This document shows, in pieces, positions 10,901 to 22,900 of a stretch of DNA of 64,000 nucleotides. The notes under the pieces were generated by a model. That model made no database searches. It saw nothing but the letters and a program-made list of their open reading frames with translations, and had not been told where the DNA came from. Each line of letters begins with the position of its first letter. The first letter of the stretch is position 1. The position numbers were made by a program, and so were the translations under genes. The stretch is from Oreocharis arfaki (Eukaryota; Chordata; Aves; Passeriformes; Paramythiidae): the NCBI GenBank assembly GCA_013398015.1, contig VZRR01012749.1:124001-188000 (forward strand), in the 5' to 3' direction.

Positions 10901-13900
10901 AAATCACAGAAATGAGCCTTTGACTCACCCCTGACTTGCACAGAATCTGATGCTGCTGAAGATGATGATGACGACACAGGCCTCATTTCAACATATGTTT
11001 CCAAACCCTGGCTTGAGAAGCCACTGTCACTGAGTGAGAAGCAACAGAGAGGGGGGCAGGCTGTTAGAACCTTCCAGCAGTACCTTCTACCCTGCTCCAT
11101 ATCCACCAAGAGGAGAAACCACATCCCTGCCTGCAGAAGGTGACTTAAGGGCTTAGGGCCAAAGGCAAAGGTAATGTTGAAGCTGATTCAGAAAGGGGAC
11201 CTGGGCCCCCTGTGTTATGAGGCTCCAAGTACTGCTCTCCCATTTTTTAAGCTCTTGGCTGACAGGGGGCAGTCAGCTTCATCCTACAAAACCCACGTGC
11301 CCAACAGTGCAGGAAGCCAAAAAGTTTGGTTCTGAACTGTGGAAGGACAGACTGGGCTGAAACCTGGATTTATTGTGGGATATTCAACAACTGCTGTCAA
11401 AGTCTTTGAAAAACTTGGAACTATAACCAGCTCTAAACACACGCAACCCCAGTGGCTTTTACATCCTGGTATCCTGCCAGTCCCCAGACCTTTAATCTTG
11501 ATCTCTCCCCAGCACAGTGCTCTGCACACTTCTCCCAGTGAGTACCCATGCCCTGCATTGCTCAGCCCTGCAGCCACCCGAGCTCTGCTCCTACCTGTGG
11601 ACGTATTTTTTCTCCAGCTCAATGTTTTTGTAATCAGCAGCACGGTATAAAGAGGTGTCCAGGGCAGAATCCTGGATAATTATGGATTCAGCCTTCCGCA
11701 GGAAATTCAGCAGGTCTCCATAGCGACAGTACTCGGTGATGACAAGGATTGGGCCTGGGAGAGCAGCAGAAAGGGTTCATTAAGGAGTGATGTTACTGTG
11801 ACCTGTCCTGAGGATTGCTTTCCCTGGGAAGGCAGCAGAACCCCCACAGCTCATGCTGTGCCTCAGAGGAGGGGCCATGGCAGGGGTCTGTGGGGGCAGC
11901 AGGGCTGGGGGATCCTACCTCCACAGGTACATGCCCCCAGCAGGTTGACAATGTTCTCGTGGTGTCCCAGGTGACTCATGATCTTCAGCTCAGACATGAG
12001 AGCCTCCTGCTCATCTGTGTCTGCTGATGCTGCGAGGCGAGAGAAGGACTGTGTGAAGGAGTGAGGGAGGGACAAGGAGGAGATTAAGCGAGAGGACAGA
12101 AAAGGGTGTTGACAGAGTTATGGAACGAAAGGAGAAGACACACTTTGAGTGAAAACTGTGTCCTCTAACTGTGCCTCTGGCCTCCCCTGTCCACAAAAAT
12201 GACAGTAGTGTGCCTCCAGCACCTGGTACTTGGCATAGAAACATCTTTAAAAAGTAGCTGTGGCAGCCTGGGAGCACCAACATGTGGTGAACACACATCC
12301 TGGCCAGATGGAGGCTTTCAGCCCTTGCAGGTTGCTTTGTGCTTACACTTCAGCATCTTCACAGCGACTTTGAGCACTGAATCCTCTTTGCCCAGCCCAA
12401 AAGCTGTGGCTTCTACAACTTTTCCAAAGGCTCCTGCTCCAAGAGTTTTTCCTGCAGAGAGAGAAAAAAAAAAGTACTTTTAAGACATTTTATAGAAAAA
12501 GATTGAGCAGTTGTCCTACATGCTGCCTTGAGGATGGGGGTTCCTGCTGGGCTCACACAAGATGACACACCCCTTAGTCAGGAGCTGGCAAACATCAGAG
12601 GGGAACTCTGCTGTGAGCAAAGATGGTGTGAAAGAAGCCATCTGCAGACTTTGCCACACCAACTCTGTGCCTTAGGAATGACCCCACACGAAAGAGGAGG
12701 GACATGACCCCTGCAGCCTTCCTTGGAGCAAAGCAGGAGGGAGGGAGGGAGCCTATACCCTGCCACTTGCCACCCTCTGTGGAAGGGGGCAGCAAGGCCT
12801 GGTTTAGGATGCTGCTGGAATGTCTGGGTGCAGTTTTGGATATTGCTCAGAGCTTTGGCTTTGACTCTCGGAGCATTTAATCTCTGTGATGAGCTTCACA
12901 CCACCAGGCAAGCAGCAGGGAAGGTTTCTTACCAAACTGGAGGTTATTCCTGGGAAACTCCCATTTCTCATTGTATGGCAGCTGAGTGGGATCGATAAAG
13001 ATGTAGTTATTCCCTTCACAGGCCTCAATGATCTTCCACCGCACCTGGTACTTGGGTTTCTGTAAGGAAGACACTCCAGTTGTTCAGTGTTCCCCAGCCC
13101 CAGCATCCACTCAAGCTCACTCTGCAGCCACAGAGGGAAGATACAGATTTCAGCCCACCAAATATCTTTCAAATCTGGACTGAGTGAAAGAGGCTTTTTC
13201 TGGACAGTGTGGTCTCTTTGCAGTTATGAAGTCCCCCCACGTCATGACTGAGGGAGGCTCTCTTGCCACTGGAAGCAGCCTGTTGCCAACATTTGGGATG
13301 GCAGAGCTGGGAGGTCCAGCATGTCCCACCAGAGCAGTGGCTGCCAGTGCCCAGCTGGTGCTGGAGGGAGATGTCCCCACTGTGTCTCCTTCCTCGGCCC
13401 CCTGGCTGCTGAGCACAGCAGAACAGTGGAGCTGGCCCAGCCCCACTTCCCTTGCAGGGGTAAAATAAAAAAGGAGAAAGAGAAGTAAGAATTTCTCTTT
13501 TCCAAGAATGTCATGGCAGAAGTAACCAGGCAAGGCAGAGAAGCAGTGCTGGAGTCCTTGAGCAGAGAAGGCTGGTACTTGCCTGAGATAGGTAACCCTG
13601 TAATTTACAGCCATGTCCTGCTTCTCTGGGGCTTGCAAGCCCTTCCAAAAAGCTATTTTTTTCAGATTTGTGCTTACCCATCGATCCGTCTTTCTCTGTC
13701 TCTCAACCACTGTCTAAAGGCAGCTCTGCCTGCTAAGCTGTAGGTGCTTGTCTGAGAGAGGGCTCTGAGGGATCTTCTGACAAACAGCACCAGAACTTTG
13801 CTGCAAAATTTTCAGCCTTGATAGGCTGTCAAAGGAAGAGTGCCAAAAGGGAGAGATGAAAACCAGGAGATTTTCACCCACTAATGAAGCAGAGGTGGCT

Positions 13901-16900
13901 ACTGATTGGTTCAGTTCATGGAAAAAACAGAGAAGGAATCCAAATGCTGGAAATGAGCCTTGCAGAGAAAATGGGGCAAGTTCTTATATAAAAATAGTGA
14001 CCAAGTCTTCCTGGAGACGAACTTCTTCTAACATCATCCTGTTTCTCCATAGAAACAGTTTATTATAAAGCAGCGAGGAGAATAAAAAGTAGATGCAAAC
14101 TGCAAACCACTTTTTCTATCTCCCTTAATTCCATCCGTGGATTCATAGGGACCAGAGCAAAACCAGCTGCAACTGACAGCACAGAGTGAGCACCTTTGTC
14201 TGACACCAAACAATGACCACACTGACCTCTGGGCTACAAGACTGAAGGACCAGGGCAGGAGAGATATTAATACTCTGGGTTGGGTGCATGAGCTTTGCCC
14301 TGCGGCAGGAAAGTCCAGGGGGAAGCTGGGAAACAGAGGGGATGAAGGAGGCAGCTTGTCTGGTACCTCCAAGCTGAATGGTCCTTGCCCTGGCTGCCAG
14401 CAGAGGTTGTGTGGCCTCTGTTGCCAGGCAGCCCTTGCAGCCCATGCCCTGCAACAGGGAATCTGACCTGGTTGTACTTATAGAGCAGGAAGAGGAGTAG
14501 GAGGAGCAGCAGCACCAATGCGCCTATGCAGGTGGAGAGAACAGGGCTGAAGAGCTTGTTTGGAAGGGCCATGACACTCCCTGGAAGAGGGGAAAAAAAG
14601 AAGAATGAGTAAACACCCTTATTTCAATCCCAACTCTGGGTGCATTTTGCTCAGCTATTCACTTTGGATTTCCCTGCATGCCACACACCCCAGCACTGCC
14701 CTCAGGACACCCTTTTGGGAGCTGCTGGGAGCTGAGGGAAGTTCTTGATGCCAAACTCTAGGCTGCAATGGTTCCCCTCGGGCACCCTAATTTCCACACA
14801 AACAGCACCAGGTGCAGCTCAGACAGACTGGGCACTGAGATCTGTGCAGCAAGAACAGCCCATGTATTTTGGTGGGCTGAGAAACTGCTGGATGCACTGT
14901 GCCCTGGAGCTGAGTCCTGCAGTTATGAGATGCTCGTGGTGTGGCTCAGCCTTCAGCCCCAGGCTATAACCCAGCCAGAAATTCCCACATGGCTCCTAGG
15001 ACTGGCAAATGCCAAAGCCTCACGCCTGTGAGAATAAAGAGCTTGTGGAATCTGTTCCAGCTCTCTTGCAAGACAGTGGGGATATACACACAGGACATAA
15101 TCCCAAAGCCCCCAGATTCTCCCCCACTCTGCCAAGCTCATGGTTTGTGTCTTACTGGTGATGGTGAGTGAGTGAAACATGTCAGAGGCGTTCCCTTCCC
15201 CGTTAATGGCCATGCAGCAGAAGGTGAAATTGTCACCCAGCTCCTGGAAGAGGATGGTGCTCTCCACCTCCACCTCTTGGAAGGGCAACATATTGACCAC
15301 CTGGGGTCTGGAGTCATTCCGTATCAATCTGTAGTCCTCACTGTACCTGCAGGGATGGCAAGAGGAGACCATGAGTGCTCCTCTGCAGCACAGCAGCTCA
15401 CAGCTGAGTGGGTGCCTGCGTCAGGCTAGGGAGGGGGCACAGGGAATTAGCGCTGCAGCTCGGTGAGGTGTGTTACTCTCTGCCCAGTTAAAGACCTCTC
15501 TCTGAACACCACAGCCCTGTGCAGACAGAGCCCTGACTGCCTTTATGTGGCTCAGCAGCGTTCTGCCATCAGTCCCTTCAGTCGGGCTGGTACTGAGACA
15601 CAGGTAGCTGTCCAGGCAGCTGCAGTTGCTTCCCATGACTCTGTAGCTCAGTTAACCTGTGCTCTGCAGAGCCTCAGACCTGTGGAGGCCCCAGAAAGAT
15701 GACTGGGCCAGCCAGGATGTACCTCTACAGCAACATACACCAGGGCATTTCTCCAAGGGATCCACATGTTCCTCGGAAAAGCATGGGGAGAACATGATTT
15801 ACAGGTGGACAATCTCTTCAAGCTCAGGACTTCAGAGATAGAAAGTGCCCCCTCTTCTCAGGAAGTCCCCAAGAACCTCTTTTTCCAGCAGAGCAACATC
15901 CCTGTTGCTGTTACTGGACAGGCTCTGCTGCATGGCCTGCCCAGGAGCCCACATGGTGCTGCTCAGTGAACGCCAGCATGGCAAGGGCAGGGGCACAGCT
16001 TGGAGGTGCTCGGTCCCCTGGGCAGCTCTCACCTGTCCGAGTGAGCAGGGCACTGGTACCACTCGATGCGTGGGGCAGGATACCCGATGGCCACGCACCG
16101 AAGGATGCTGGAGTCCGTGGCTGGCACCTTGATTTTGCACACCCTCGGAGAAGCTGTTGGGGAAGTCACATAAACAGTGAAGGCTGTGACCAGAGGAAGA
16201 GCACACCCCCCATGCTCTGGTTTGCTTTCTGTACGTGCAAAAATAAACCAGAAGGAACCCCTGTGCTAAACACAGGCAGGTTTGGGCTGGGTCTGTGTGT
16301 CCTGTGGGTGCTGAGCTGGAAATAGCCTGTTACCCCAACCAACTTCTTTTTGCAGTTGGGAAGCAGCCCTGGGGGCAAGCAGGGTGAAAGAATGGCGAAG
16401 TACTTACATTTCAGAGAGATACTGAAGGTGACTGATTCATTGGTCACATTGTTGAGGGCATGAAATGTGTAGAACCCTCCCTCTCCTTCCTTCAGGCGGT
16501 TCAGGGAGAGTGTGTTGTTGTACCTGCTCACAGAGAGAAACACTGTGAAGAACACATAGGCCTCGCTCAATGAGATGCTGCTGCTTCCTGTGCTCTGGAG
16601 CAGTGAACACTTTCAGCACTAATTCCAGCCCACCAGGGAGCCCGCTAGTTCCTTCTTCAGCAGAAGCAGGGAGGGGCTGATCTTCCTCAGGGGAAATACC
16701 TTTTGCCACCAAGTGCACTTCAGCACTTCTGAAAGGCTGCAGGTGGGTGAATGCTCGGAAGTAATTTAACATGTAAATCATTGCCTTTCAAGGATCAGGG
16801 GATGCTGGTCCTCCTGCCTTTGTCAGAATGAGTTACTCCATGAAGATGTGCTCCCTAGTAACTGCTCCCCGCTGCCCCCAGCCCATTTCTCAGCCCCCAG

Positions 16901-19900
16901 TGCAAGAAAGAGTTCATCCTAAAGCCATAATTTTTGCCAAGTGGCACAGTTCCTCTTGTGGATTGTTTTTTGTTTCTAATAAGAAAGGAGAATTGCCAAA
17001 CACCCCAACAAATGGAATGCTTTTCTTTCAGTCTCCTCTTGGTCTCAGTTGGCTGTAGGCTTTGGAAGGGCAGACCTGTGCCCTCAGTTTGATCATATTC
17101 ACATAGCAATGTTTGTGACTTCTCTTGGCATGGGGCTCTCAGTGCCTCTCAGTGCACATTCTCTCAATCTCAGAGCAGGTGATAGTGCCCAGAGAAGTTG
17201 AGGGAATTAAGTTTTTTGTACTGTTCATCCACTCCTGCAATTTCTTCTGGCAAGGAGAGTGCAGACTTGAACAACCAGATCGCAAACATGATACCGACTT
17301 CCACAAGGCTGTCTAAAGAGAAGGCTGCCAAGTTAGAGAAGGGTGGCGTCCTCCTTGATCTGGTCATACTGTGGTTTGTTAGTAATACTGGAAAGAGAAG
17401 CCAGAAATGCAGAACAGTTTCCCTCTTTAAAACCAGAGAGCTTTCTGTGGAATGGGGCCTGCCTGTCTCAAGAAAAGCTCTCTTGGAAATATGCCTTAGC
17501 CAGTATAGAAGAAAAAGAGCACGTACCAGTTGTTTCCAGTGATCATTTGGCCCTTGAAAATGGCAGGCTTGGAGTTCTTCAAGGGATTCGTGTGTTCCCA
17601 GACCCACTGGAGAAGTTTTGGGTAAGCCTTAATGTGGACCTGCAGCTTCAAACTCTCTCCCAGAGCAACCTCCTGGCTGGTGGCTTGCCCTGGGATCAGG
17701 TGCACGTAACCTCTCTCTGCAGGATGGAGGAGAGCATGACTGTCAGCAGGCATGTCCAGAGACCTGGAATAAGCTTATACCAGCTCCATAAAGGGATCAT
17801 TATCAGAAAGAGCAGCCTCATCTGGGAGACTGCAGGAGGGAATGAAACATTACACAGGTATGTTGCCAAAGGAATACTTTCAAACTACTTCTTTGTCATG
17901 GCACCTTGGATTACACTGCCTGAGGAGAGTTAGAAAATCTAAGTGAAGTCTCATGGGCAAAGAAGTTTTACATGCTGTATCCTAAGAAGTCATGAGGCTA
18001 AAACAGTATCTCTTAATTGTTCATAAAAGAGAGTTATGCTTTAGCTAAAATCCTGGCTTCTCAGTTGGAAACGATGCAGACTGAGCCTTCTTTCTGAGCT
18101 GTGGTATGCAGCAGCTTTGGATCACCAGCAAACTCCAGCCTCTGAGCTGTGAGGATGAATTTTCCATCTTGAGATACAAGCAAGTGTGTAATGGGCCTGA
18201 ATCCCCTTATGTGGATCCGTGACTGGAAGAGACAAAGATCCATACTTTGCTCATGTGGCTTGCCCTTCCTTCTAAAACATGTCCTCTGGCCCCTCAAGGT
18301 ATGAAAGGAAAACCAGCAGCTTTTCTAGCAGCATCATAGCTCTCATGTGAGCCCTCAGGCACAAGTGAGAATTATGTTTTCAACAACAAATCTAGGAAAA
18401 GAATGGAGGCAGAAGCAGCAAATACTCAAGGCTACATATGATTCAGCCTTCCTGGTCTTTTGGGGAAGCACTCACCTACTACCTGAAGCACTGTTGAGGC
18501 ATTCCTGAATCCTACTGAATTGTTGGCTATACAGATGTATTTCCCACTGTCTTCCATGGTCACGGCTGCAACGGACAGGGTGTCATGGATGATGTAGTTA
18601 TCATTTTCAAAGCCACGCTTTCTAGATGTCACGAACTGTCAGGCAGAGGGGGAACAGCACATATTGAAAGGGCAGAGCAAACACACCTCTCCTGCTCTGA
18701 GCTAGAGAGCTCATCAGTGAGAGCAACCTGTGTGGTGACCCAGAGACATTAAACCCAAGTATCCAGGGCAGATATTCCACAGCAGTTATGTTATAGCTGT
18801 TGTCAGCCTTCTGACTGCAACCTGACCTTACACTGTGTGATCCAAACATACCTTGTGTGTTGTTTCAATTCCTTAATAAAGGCATCATAAGGACTTCTAG
18901 CAAACCTCATCTAACCATCTAGCAGTTAGAAGTCAGCATCACAAAGATTTTGAAATGTATTCCTTTTCTTCACACATATATTTTCTTGGAGAGCTCTGTC
19001 CTCAAAATGTTTGCTGCTTTATAAGCCCTGGCAGGGGTGGGTGGAGAAATGTTGCTTTAATAGGTACCGTGGCTCTTGTCTAAAAAACTCAGGTGGAACA
19101 ACATACTCTTCTCTCTCGCAGCACAATTCTGACAATAGGCAGGTGTTTCTTAATCCTGTGTCATCCCAAAGAAAGGATATTCAAATTTCTACAGCTTGAA
19201 TAGTTCTTCGGTTGGGTAGTTCAAGGCTTTGCTGTGGGTCTGGGCAGTTCTTACCACCCTGTGTCGCCCAGTTTCCAGGAAAGCCCCACACCCCAACTTA
19301 CTGTTTCTGCTGCTGTCACCCATCTGATGTCATACTTGGGGGAAGGAGCAATCACTCTGCAGGTGACTTCGAAAGGTTCGCCCACGATTCGCACGTGGTC
19401 TGCGGGGTCCATCATCACTGACACGGGTTTCTTCGGTACTGTACAAAGGCAAGCAGGGAAAGGTCCAGTGTCAGCTTGTCCAGTGAATCCATGTGCTTTG
19501 GAGACTCCCCAGGACCTGGCTACCCTTGGTGGTGAGACACGGGCACAGGTTGCCCAGAGAAGTTGTGCATGCCCCGTCCTGAAGTGTTCAAGGCCAGGTT
19601 AGGTGGCACCTGAGCAGCCTGATCCAGCAGGTAGCATCCCTGCCTGTGGCAGTGGGGACTAGATGAATTTCAATGCCTCTTCCCACCCAAACTATACTGG
19701 GGCTCTATTCTATGAGTCTACCTTCTCCTTTCCATCCTCTTTAGCCTCTTTAGCCCGGGGCTTCCCACTCCCTTTTGAGCACATGTCTATGGGAAGCGGT
19801 ACAGGAGGGGAGAACACAGCAGTCAGGACTGTGGGTTGAAAGGGAAGGAGAAGCTTCTGCCATGATTACAGATGGAGCATCGGGGCCTGAGGACTTGCAG

Positions 19901-22900
19901 AACATTGGAGAGATTGGTGGACATTTTTCTCTGGTCTGTGACAGTGCCTGCAAAGATTTGAAGACTGCTGAACCCATGGAAACCCATCTGAAGGAAGCAA
20001 ATAGCCAGAGGCTGATGGAATTTGGCCTCTATTAAACAACCTTTAGAAACTGCAGGTTCAGAAGGTCTTTCCTGCCGCTAGCAAGGAGTTTTCCTTAACT
20101 ATCTACTGTGGCCAGCTTAGCTATTCGTGGCCCTTAGGTCAGCAACAACCCCAGTTCTTTACCTTCTTCCACAACCAGTCTTATTCTTGACGAATTCTTT
20201 ATTTTTCCATTTATCCGTGCCTGGCATAGGTAATAACCTTTATGCTTGCTTTGCACATTGTACAGTCTCATTCCTTTCTCAGCACTGAAGGAGTAGTTGG
20301 TCCCAGGTGGGAGAGGAGAGGCGTCATCCTTTACCAGAGTCACTTTGGATCCGTACTCAGGGGCCGTGACGAGACAGGGGAGATCAACATTCCCACCCTC
20401 GGTCACCCCGACCCGGAAATTCGGGCTGTACCACACGTTATTGGGATCTGTGGAGGAGACAGGATGGGCTTGTGAAAGGGGTCAGGAAATGCACTGGAGC
20501 TGAGAAACACATTCCAGCAAAGGCAAGACTCCAGCACTGCTGCCCAGCGGGAGTTCGATGCTGGGGCAGCCCTGCTCAGCGCCTGCCTGACTCAGCCTCC
20601 AAACACTCACATGACAAACCCAGCTCCAGCTAAGACATTTGAGGGGATCACAGCAACCAGCTCACAAATGTGCACGGATAAGAGAGGCTGGGAAGTATGC
20701 ACATGCCTAATTAAACTTTTCACCATGGTGATAGTTTTACTTATGAGACCTCCAGCTTCCCTGCTCAGGGCAGCACCTCTGGTACAAGGGAAGGGGTGAA
20801 GTCAAGTGGTAGAGCTACCACAGCATAGCCTCTTCTGGGATAAAAGAATATTTGTGGTTCAGGTTGTTTTGTGAGGATGTAATTCATGTGACTCTCTCCC
20901 TTATCTGAGGTACTGCCAATACAGTTCTCTGATTTGCAAACCTCACTGCTCATTACAACACTGAACAGACTTACACCCCTGGTTTTTCAGGAAGGGAAGC
21001 CACAGAGGAAGGAGGGAGAGATCCAGGAGAGATCCACACAGACATGAGATGTAGCTCTGTACTTCGCCCCAGTGCTTTAGCCGTGGGCCCCATTTTATGT
21101 GGACTCACACGGTTGTGGGTGAGGCAGTGCCCCACCAGGAGCCTGCTCTGCTTCTCAAGCACACACACAAGCACAGCACAGCAGAAAGGACCCGTGCAGA
21201 GGCCGTGCTCCCTGGAAGGAGGCTGTTCTGCCAGTGGATGTGGGAAGAGAGAAGCAGGGTTACCTCGCACAAACACGTGGATGGCTGCAATGCCCTTGTC
21301 GCTGCTGTTGACATAAGCACAACTGTAGGTGCTTGTATTCATGTAAGTGGCCTTGGGGATACTGAGTATGCTGATGGTGTGGTTACTGAAGGTATTAGTT
21401 TTGCTACTCCATGCAACTTCAGACTCTCCTGAGCAGTGCAAGAGGACTGGATCACCCGTGTTGACAACCAGAGCAGGGAGGTCAGGGCTGATCACTGGAG
21501 ATGCTGAGCCTGCAAGGGAAAGAGAGAATGAGACGGCAAAAATGATCCCGATTCTCCGTTGGAGTTCACACTCCTGAGAAAGGAATAGCTCAGCATGAGG
21601 AAAAGGCTGAGCTTGGGATTCAGACTGGCTTTTTGGCTCACATCACTCCACCCATTCTCTGTCCCATCAGACCCATATGGCCTGACACTCTAAGGAATGA
21701 ATTTCATGGAAGAAACACCACCCTCCACACTTCCCTCTTCCCTGCCATTTGAACATTTAGAGCACTGGGACAGGAAAACAATCATCTGGAGCTGATTAGT
21801 GCAAATGCCAGCTGGGAAAATTTTCCTGCTGATTTTTGCCTCTTCTTACAATAGTTTTCCTTTTGTGGCAGAGCTGGAGCTGCTGTATGAACTGGGTTAG
21901 CCCACGGCACCACTTGGTGGAGTTTAAGCCAAGTTTGGTGGATGGAGCTCTCTGTTGCATCGGTGCTGGGATGAGCTAGAACAGACCTAGAAAGCTCCTG
22001 CAGAGCAGGAGGTCAGTGCACATCCTTTGGGAAGACTGGCTTTTTGTTGCCAAGCACTAGATTTTGAAGGACACCTCCTCAGGTATATCATGGAGTCACA
22101 CACTGCATTCTCCTGGCAAACACCAACAAAACATTATGAAGTGAATCAGCATTATTATTTGCATTTGGGAGAGGAAACTGAGGCATGGAAGGGCTGAACA
22201 GCTGATGAAAGCCCATAGCTGCAGTTGTTCATACAACACACCAATCCTGCAGACACAGGCATCACAACCAGCAGGGGTTCTGATGCATCTCTACTTTGAA
22301 GATGCCTTCTCTGCTGGCTGAATAAAGGGGAACCAGGGTCCTACTCCAGCCTTGGTGTCAGGGGGAAATATTTTTTCCCCGTTTTGCCCTGTCAGCGAGT
22401 TCTTTGAGTCACCACCTATATTTAGGGTGGGGGGAAGTGCAAAATGAATCAGTGCTGCGGGGTTGGGGAAGAAGCGGTACAGCCACCCCACGCCAGCCCC
22501 TCAGGGAGGACAGGAAACACATTGCAAATGGCTATCTGTGCTTGGGGGGCTCTGCACCCCCCTCCAGCCCCTATCCAGGGCTATTCTCCCACTTCTGCTT
22601 TCCTTCCCAGTCGCTAACCAGTCCTCACATCTTAAAGGGACACACACCCTCATTCAAACAATACTGAGCATAAAGGGAGCTGTGCAATTTATCAGTTCAT
22701 TGCTCTGCAGGCAGTGATCCTCCTCCCAATCCCTGTACCAGCCAGCAGAAGCACACCCTCACCCTCATCCGCCCCTGATCAAGGCTCTTTTGGGGAGGAA
22801 GGCGATGCCCAAGGTACAAGGGTGTGTCCAGCTGTGCTCAGGGCTGTGCCATCCAGAGCCCACACCTCACAGCCCAAAGAGCAGCATTTAAGCCATCTTG

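Larger units (their letters stand above)
7974..21263 (-). other. CSF1R: CSF1R introns 2-20 (noncoding remainder)
   Basis: The gaps between the listed CSF1R exons are ordinary introns of about 65 to 1400 bases with GT/AG borders. The longest are 13060-14467 and 16524-17526. Apart from the CR1 copy at 19533-19720 I see no gene, RNA or repeat in them that I can support. Open frames here on both strands are short and lack splice or protein support. Confidence 0.7.

Noticed and set aside
17300..17390. A possible extra CSF1R exon after a TTTCCAG acceptor
   Set aside because: Exons 6 and 7 join directly in phase and match the PDGFRB exon pair. The extra segment has no family similarity and hits a stop soon after.
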